From: Clostridia bacterium
GTDB taxonomy: Bacteria; Bacillota; Clostridia; Christensenellales; UBA1242
Assembly: GCA_023228225.1 (NCBI GenBank)
Contig: JALOBO010000064.1
Location: 1 to 7,753, forward strand
Direction of reading: 5' to 3'
DNA length: 7,753 nucleotides
This document shows, in pieces, positions 4,792-7,753 of the stretch. The translations under genes and the position numbers were made by a program. Under the pieces are notes generated by a model, which saw only the letters and a list, made by a program, of their open reading frames with translations, ran no database searches and had not been told where the DNA came from. Every line of letters starts with the position of its first letter. Within the stretch, counting starts at the first letter, position 1.

Positions 4792-5148
4792 ATGGTATCT
4801 AAACGCGATATTAATAATATCAGCAGAGGGTGTATAGCTGGATTAGCATCATTTTTATTTGTTGGTTTAGGGTTTATGATGACGCATCAATATAAAAAAT
4901 TTTTTGCATATTTACTATTATCAATTATTTTATATTTTGCAAATCTAGGAGCGTTATTATTTTTTGTAACATGTGTAATTATTAACAACAACTCGACAGC
5001 ATCACAAATGCTTGTTTGGTTAAGTGGTGGCTTAGTGTGTGTATTTTTCTTATTAGCAATTCTCGTATGGGTGATGAGTATGATAAACGCAAGTCTGGAT
5101 GCTTACAACGCAAATAAACTGGTCGATGAATTAACAACTGTTGATTAA
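4792..5148 (+). CDS. Small integral membrane protein, TM2-like
   Basis: A 118-residue protein with hydrophobic segments at about 13-30, 36-63 (long, possibly two short spans) and 74-98, and a polar, acidic tail. The pattern of Ala-x-x-Ser-Phe-Leu-x-x-Gly-Leu-Gly near the first span, then Lys-Lys starting the second, and Leu-Asp-Ala-Tyr-Asn-Ala-Asn after the last, resembles the broad TM2-like / DUF5683-like family seen in many archaea and bacteria (SFLxPGLGQ ... DAY). The usual Pro of the motif is replaced by Val. The family has no agreed biochemical role. The start is set by the promoter 27 bases upstream. It is monocistronic or ends before the next promoter at 5151. Confidence 0.8.
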   Translation: MVSKRDINNISRGCIAGLASFLFVGLGFMMTHQYKKFFAYLLLSIILYFANLGALLFFVTCVIINNNSTASQMLVWLSGGLVCVFFLLAILVWVMSMINASLDAYNANKLVDELTTVD

Positions 5149-5150
5149 AT

Positions 5151-5158
5151 ATATTTAA
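5151..5158 (+). promoter_or_regulatory. TATA-like box for the gene at 5182
   Basis: ATATTTAA is centred 27.5 bases before the GTG at 5182 and 36.5 before the ATG at 5191. The window's usual spacing favours the GTG as the leaderless start. Confidence 0.45.
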
Positions 5159-5181
5159 TTACAAGTAGAACATATAATTAA

Positions 5182-5379
5182 GTGATTAAAATGATTAACT
5201 CTAAAAAATATAAAGGTTTTACTTATTATGAAACAAAACAACATTATGTTAAATCTGATGGCACTCTTACGCGATACGTATATAAAATTGATGGGTTAAA
5301 AGCAGAATATACAGCGCCATGGTTGACGAATGATGTAGCCGTAAAAGCATACATTAACTCTAAATTAAATAGCGCTTAA
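5182..5379 (+). CDS. Small hypothetical protein, 65 residues
   Basis: A compact basic protein with a Lys-Gly-Phe-Thr-Tyr-Tyr start, an aromatic beta-rich middle (Tyr-Val-Tyr-Lys-Ile-Asp-Gly) and a short C-terminal helix, Ala-Val-Lys-Ala-Tyr-Ile-Asn-Ser-Lys. The order (KGF strand, IDG turn, then AxxYIxSxL helix) recalls small phage-encoded proteins of unknown role. This is an impression, not an assignment. The start is uncertain. GTG 5182 matches promoter spacing. ATG 5191 would use the GTGAT at 5182-5186 as a ribosome-binding site, and the 12-mer GTGATTAAAATG is identical to that at the start at 5972. The difference is three residues. Confidence 0.7.
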   Translation: MIKMINSKKYKGFTYYETKQHYVKSDGTLTRYVYKIDGLKAEYTAPWLTNDVAVKAYINSKLNSA

Positions 5380-5407
5380 TACTCATCAAACATCAAACCA
5401 AACTCTT

Positions 5408-5415
5408 TTTATACT
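5408..5415 (+). promoter_or_regulatory. TATA-like box for the 5437-7014 operon
   Basis: TTTATACT is centred 25.5 bases before the ATG at 5437. The ATG is preceded by CATATAATTAAGT, a 13-mer also present at 5171-5183 around the previous start. Confidence 0.5.
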
Positions 5416-5436
5416 ATTAGTGTCATATAATTAAGT

Positions 5437-5970
5437 ATGGGATTCTTTACATCAACCAACAACGGATGCTGGATTATTACTAGTTCAGGTGCGTATACGT
5501 CTATAAATGAGTTATATGAACAAAAAGCAGAAAATTATATTGAAGACAACATGCATTATAGTCATGCTTTACAATTTATTAAAAATATTCACGACCAATC
5601 TATTTGTAAAGAAATTAAAGCGTTATGTTATGAAGAATTTATTCAAGACGCGGAATTCATGGCGAATTATTGGGAAAAGTGTTTAGAATATTACGTGTGG
5701 AGTGCCACAGATAAAGAATACGCATCAGTTCTTAGAGTTCTATTGGATTATGAAAACACTATTGAATTAAACCAGTTCATGAGTCAGTATCATTGGTGGA
5801 AACCATACTCAGGAATAAACACTTCTGAAGATATGCGCGATGTTATTAACGCAATTATGCACAAAAAACTTATCGAAAATGATGTGTTTAAACAGACCAT
5901 GCTTGGGTGGATTAGTAATGGATTATTGGGCATCGCAAATGACGCAATGCTTAATGGCAAAGGTGATTAA
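5437..5970 (+). CDS. Hypothetical helical protein, 177 residues, first in operon
   Basis: Unrecognised. The first 20 residues are Ser/Thr/Gly/Asn-rich and may form strands. From residue 24 the protein is nearly all helical and acidic, with many aromatic residues (Tyr-Glu-Gln-Lys, Tyr-Trp-Glu-Lys, Tyr-His-Trp-Trp at 118-121). No membrane span, signal peptide or metal site is obvious. The repeated helix pairs between 25 and 165 could be an alpha-helical repeat of a protein-binding type, but this is inference. It is the leaderless first gene of a three-gene unit. Its last codons, GGT GAT TAA, provide the ribosome-binding site of the next gene one base further on. The ATG follows a TATA box at the usual distance. 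Confidence 0.82.
   Translation: MGFFTSTNNGCWIITSSGAYTSINELYEQKAENYIEDNMHYSHALQFIKNIHDQSICKEIKALCYEEFIQDAEFMANYWEKCLEYYVWSATDKEYASVLRVLLDYENTIELNQFMSQYHWWKPYSGINTSEDMRDVINAIMHKKLIENDVFKQTMLGWISNGLLGIANDAMLNGKGD
5962..5967 (+). promoter_or_regulatory. Ribosome-binding site GGTGAT deciding the start at 5972
   Basis: GGTGAT overlaps the last two codons of the upstream gene and ends 4 bases before ATG 5972. It argues against using an in-frame ATG at 5840, which would overlap the upstream gene by 131 bases. Confidence 0.65.
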
Positions 5971-5971
5971 A

Positions 5972-6520
5972 ATGGGTTATGTAGACATATATTTTTACAA
6001 AGTTATAATTGAAGAAGAATATAAAAAAATCACGTTTAATAGTGATGACAGATTTCACGAATGTGAAGAATTTGTATATGAACCCCAGCTTGGATATATA
6101 CCAACTCATATCACCGAAACTGAATATTACGACGTTGAAGGAGTATTCCGAGATTTGAGACTTGACCATACGAAATATTACGAAATAACTGGTGAAGATG
6201 GTACAATAACGTATGCAAATGGAGAAACCGGCAATCGGAAAGATAACGTAGTGTTTGAAATAAATAATTTAAAAACATTTGTAGAATCTGAAAAGAAATT
6301 TTACGTAAAATGTGTTAAAAATATTTGTGTAACGAAAAAATCCCATATACAAGTTCTGGCAATGGTTTCAAACCTTACATGTTTCAAATTTATTACAAAA
6401 CAAAGATTACGTGAACTCATGGTATATATTCCGAATCTTAAGAAAATATTGAAAAAATATTACAAACTTCACGGAATACCAAAAGATTTAGATTACGATA
6501 TCGTTGACTTTAGTTGGTGA
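5972..6520 (+). CDS. Hypothetical protein, 182 residues, second in operon
   Basis: Unrecognised. Residues 1-100 are acidic and strand-rich, with many Tyr and Glu and a Gly-Glu-Asp-Gly-Thr-Ile-Thr-Tyr turn. Residues 101-182 are basic and helical, including Lys-Lys-Ile-Leu-Lys-Lys-Tyr-Tyr (157-164), and contain three of the four cysteines. The opposite charge of the halves suggests two domains. The frame is open upstream to an ATG at 5840, but GGTGAT at 5962-5967 and the one-base gap to the previous stop favour ATG 5972. The end overlaps the ribosome-binding site of the next gene. No homologue family is recognised. Confidence 0.82.
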   Translation: MGYVDIYFYKVIIEEEYKKITFNSDDRFHECEEFVYEPQLGYIPTHITETEYYDVEGVFRDLRLDHTKYYEITGEDGTITYANGETGNRKDNVVFEINNLKTFVESEKKFYVKCVKNICVTKKSHIQVLAMVSNLTCFKFITKQRLRELMVYIPNLKKILKKYYKLHGIPKDLDYDIVDFSW

Positions 6521-6521
6521 C
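6516..6521 (+). promoter_or_regulatory. Ribosome-binding site GGTGAC deciding the start at 6526
   Basis: GGTGA, spanning the TGA stop of the preceding gene, ends 5 bases before ATG 6526. It makes this ATG preferable to the in-frame TTG (6514) and GTG (6517), which lie inside the site itself. Confidence 0.6.
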
Positions 6522-6525
6522 CTAT

Positions 6526-7014
6526 ATGTTCCCAAAACACTGTGATAAATGTGCGATATGGCTGTATGAAAAAAGCGATACTGCTGAACTTAACATGTGT
6601 CGTTATTATCATACATGTATTCGAAATGTGAGTAAGTGTCAATTTGCCTTCAACAATAAGGGCGCCGTTGACACTTCAGTCCCAACTGAATGGACAAAAG
6701 AACGATTAACCGAATGGTTTAACTTTTATACTGAAAAATATAATATTGAATTTTTATTTAAAGATTACTATCGTTTCGGGGATTATATTATTTATTTAAA
6801 TGACAACGTTTTATGCATTGAGGATGGTGATTTCAATAGAGTTGATGAAATAACTACCACTATTTATTTAGATATTCCGTATATTACTATTGGCACAATG
6901 CGTTTAACAAATATTGCATCCGTGATTACGTTAGAAATTAGTAACAAAAAACGAAGAAATATTGTATCCTTATGTAAAAAGTTTGAATCACCTAAGAAAG
7001 CATATATTTCTTAA
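6526..7014 (+). CDS. Hypothetical protein with N-terminal Cys cluster, 162 residues, third in operon
   Basis: The N-terminus holds Cys6-x-x-Cys9, then Cys25, His29, Cys31 and Cys38, a plausible zinc site over the first 40 residues. A linker and a Trp-rich helix (residues 55-71) follow. The rest is beta-rich, with repeated Tyr/Ile/Asp pairs, ending in a basic helix and tail (Lys-Lys-Arg-Arg at about 142-145). The domain order, metal cluster then mixed domain, would suit a nucleic-acid or protein-binding role, but no family is recognised. It ends the operon. Its start is 5 bases after the previous stop with a good ribosome-binding site. Confidence 0.82.
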   Translation: MFPKHCDKCAIWLYEKSDTAELNMCRYYHTCIRNVSKCQFAFNNKGAVDTSVPTEWTKERLTEWFNFYTEKYNIEFLFKDYYRFGDYIIYLNDNVLCIEDGDFNRVDEITTTIYLDIPYITIGTMRLTNIASVITLEISNKKRRNIVSLCKKFESPKKAYIS

Positions 7015-7027
7015 ACCAATAATTACT

Positions 7028-7035
7028 TTTAAATA
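7028..7035 (+). promoter_or_regulatory. TATA-like box for the gene at 7058
   Basis: TTTAAATA is centred 26.5 bases before ATG 7058, marking this ATG rather than any upstream in-frame start. Confidence 0.6.
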
Positions 7036-7057
7036 TTACGACATCAATATATTTATT

Positions 7058-7330
7058 ATGAAAAAATTAACAGCAGATGATTTGCGCCCGTACGAGAGAT
7101 TGAATTTGATGTATTTTAAAGACGGTTCTTTAATTCAAGAAGAAACTGCCACGCGCTTACCGGGCGGTAAATGGCATACCGTTTTAAAAATCATGCGCAC
7201 AGGCATTGTAATTAACGATATGATAGATACACATACTTGTTTAATATTACTCAACGAGCGAAAAGATGCTAAAATTTTTGGCGTTAAAAACAACCCAAAA
7301 GGACAACCAACATTTACTAGACTCAGGTAA
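7058..7330 (+). CDS. Small hypothetical protein, 90 residues
   Basis: Unrecognised. A charged N-terminal segment (Lys-Lys-Leu-Thr-Ala-Asp-Asp-Leu-Arg) is followed by what looks like a small all-beta domain: alternating hydrophobic stretches separated by Gly turns such as Leu-Pro-Gly-Gly-Lys-Trp and Lys-Asp-Gly-Ser. The C-terminus is basic. The frame is open further upstream to an ATG at 6962 inside the preceding gene, but the leaderless promoter marks ATG 7058. The stop codon sits within AGGTAA, which may serve as a ribosome-binding site for the ORF 5 bases further on, so this gene and the next are probably co-transcribed. Confidence 0.75.
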   Translation: MKKLTADDLRPYERLNLMYFKDGSLIQEETATRLPGGKWHTVLKIMRTGIVINDMIDTHTCLILLNERKDAKIFGVKNNPKGQPTFTRLR

Positions 7331-7335
7331 TTATC

Positions 7336-7461
7336 ATGGTAAAACGATTGCACAACAAAACAAATCATACATATTATACTGTTAGACAACGGTCAAACGC
7401 AAATGGAACGAAAGGGCAAATTGCAGGACACTGGTCATCAAAACCCAAATCGAGGAAATAA
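7336..7461 (+). CDS. Very small basic protein, 41 residues
   Basis: A strongly basic peptide with Thr-Tyr-Tyr-Thr-Val-Arg in the middle, Ile-Ala-Gly-His-Trp near residue 33 and a Lys/Arg-rich end. It starts 5 bases after the upstream stop, with AGGT at 7325-7328 as a weak ribosome-binding site. Its pattern YYT(V/I) then about 14 residues then I-x-G-x-W recurs in the overlapping ORF at 7403-7567, supporting both as coding. Size and charge suggest nucleic-acid contact, but this is inference. Confidence 0.55.
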   Translation: MVKRLHNKTNHTYYTVRQRSNANGTKGQIAGHWSSKPKSRK

Positions 7462-7567
7462 TTGTAAAATAATTCGAAATCCTGTTACAGGTTCGTATTA
7501 TACAATTAAATCACATTCTTCAAAACCGCGTAGTAGGAAAGAAATTAAAGGTTTATGGGAAAATTAA
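7403..7567 (+). CDS. Overlapping small ORF, 54 residues, likely copy of the previous domain
   Basis: This frame is +1 relative to the ORF at 7336 and overlaps its last 59 bases. Its second half reads Gly-Ser-Tyr-Tyr-Thr-Ile-Lys and ends Ile-Lys-Gly-Leu-Trp-Glu-Asn, matching the YYT...IxGxW pattern of the upstream ORF; both also share a Ser-Lys-Pro-(Lys/Arg)-Ser-Arg-Lys run. The first part (ATG 7403 to about 7465) may not be translated as such, since no ribosome-binding site precedes it. Explanations are a real overlapping gene, a frameshifted two-domain protein, or sequencing error. The C-terminal half is very likely coding; the start is doubtful. Confidence 0.5.
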   Translation: MERKGKLQDTGHQNPNRGNNCKIIRNPVTGSYYTIKSHSSKPRSRKEIKGLWEN

Positions 7568-7579
7568 TTTTTAAATATT

Positions 7580-7587
7580 TTTTATAT
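7580..7587 (+). promoter_or_regulatory. TATA-like box for the ORF at 7609
   Basis: TTTTATAT is centred 25.5 bases before ATG 7609. The T-rich stretch at 7568-7583 may also terminate the preceding transcript. Confidence 0.5.
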
Positions 7588-7608
7588 GATGACGGTTAAC
7601 AATAAAGC

Positions 7609-7749
7609 ATGATTCCAACACATACTGTAGAAGGTGTCTTAGCAACAACTACAAGCAACATACTTGTTCCATATTGGAAGAATATGGATACCGCATTCGA
7701 AGAAACTCTTAAAATTCACAAAGATGGATTAAAATTACTTGCACAATGA
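7609..7749 (+). CDS. Small hypothetical protein, 46 residues
   Basis: A short complete ORF with a Thr-rich start, Leu-Val-Pro-Tyr-Trp-Lys in the middle and a helical amphipathic second half ending Leu-Lys-Leu-Leu-Ala-Gln. The promoter spacing supports a leaderless start at this ATG. The stop TGA lies four bases before the window's end. No family is recognised, and the hydrophobic content is too low for a membrane span. Confidence 0.6.
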   Translation: MIPTHTVEGVLATTTSNILVPYWKNMDTAFEETLKIHKDGLKLLAQ

Positions 7750-7753
7750 TGTT

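Noticed and set aside
5840..5971. Upstream extension of the gene at 5972 to an ATG at 5840
   Set aside because: It would overlap the preceding gene by 131 bases in another frame, while GGTGAT and a 1-base gap clearly mark ATG 5972.
6962..7057. Upstream extension of the gene at 7058 to an ATG at 6962
   Set aside because: It overlaps the end of the previous gene and runs through the TATA box that lies 26.5 bases before ATG 7058.
7135..7389. Minus-strand open frame of 84 codons across the end of the gene at 7058
   Set aside because: The plus-strand genes here have promoter and spacing support; this frame has neither and crosses two of them.
1..7753. CRISPR array or transposon ends
   Set aside because: No regularly spaced identical repeats with unique spacers, no transposase gene and no paired terminal inverted repeats with target duplications were seen.

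Overview
The window looks like an accessory region of an AT-rich archaeal virus, provirus or other mobile element (roughly one-third G+C by eye, not computed). The main evidence is a consistent gene-expression layout. Genes that open a transcript have an archaeal TATA-like box (TTTATATA or ATTTAAAT type) centred about 25-28 bases before the start codon, so the transcript would begin at or next to the ATG (leaderless). Genes inside a transcript instead follow the upstream stop codon by 1-5 bases and are preceded by GGTGA(T), which matches the archaeal 16S rRNA 3' end. Two long-variable-arm tRNA-Leu genes without encoded CCA and an archaeal-style tyrosine recombinase agree with this. AT-rich Nitrososphaeria (ammonia-oxidising archaea) would be a reasonable host group, but that is inference. 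No capsid, terminase, polymerase or replication gene is visible, so virus versus integrated element or plasmid is open.

Layout, left to right. 1-90 is the end of a truncated gene. 126-620 is a protein of unknown function that converges on a minus-strand integrase (623-1564) with a 2-base gap. A 19-base palindrome lies just upstream of the integrase promoter. From 1731 a leaderless promoter drives a 38-residue ORF whose stop codon touches the start of a pentapeptide-repeat protein with a C-terminal membrane anchor (1878-2687).

The two long stretches without recognised genes (2688-3232 and 3683-4135) are rich in secondary structure. The first has a well-placed promoter whose predicted start coincides with the 5' edge of a nested stem-loop, which is good evidence for a small RNA near 2894. 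The second contains about 270 bases of successive perfect hairpins, a possible long-range closing helix and a T-rich end; it may be one larger structured RNA. Between them lies an unknown 149-residue gene.

Next come a small two-gene operon (4136-4270 and a cysteine-rich protein at 4273-4506) and two near-duplicate tRNA-Leu genes with anticodons CAA and TAA, which together read the UUA/UUG codons. A small membrane protein (4792-5148) and a 65-residue protein (5182-5379) follow. A three-gene operon of unknown proteins (5437-7014) is linked by GGTGA ribosome-binding sites. The right end holds a leaderless 90-residue gene followed by two very short overlapping ORFs that look like copies of one small domain, and a last 46-residue leaderless ORF.

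Most proteins are unrecognised. Only the integrase, the pentapeptide-repeat protein, the tRNAs and, less firmly, the membrane protein can be assigned to families. The paired tRNAs plausibly support translation of the element's TTA-rich genes: 13 of 19 Leu codons in 4792-5148 are TTA.
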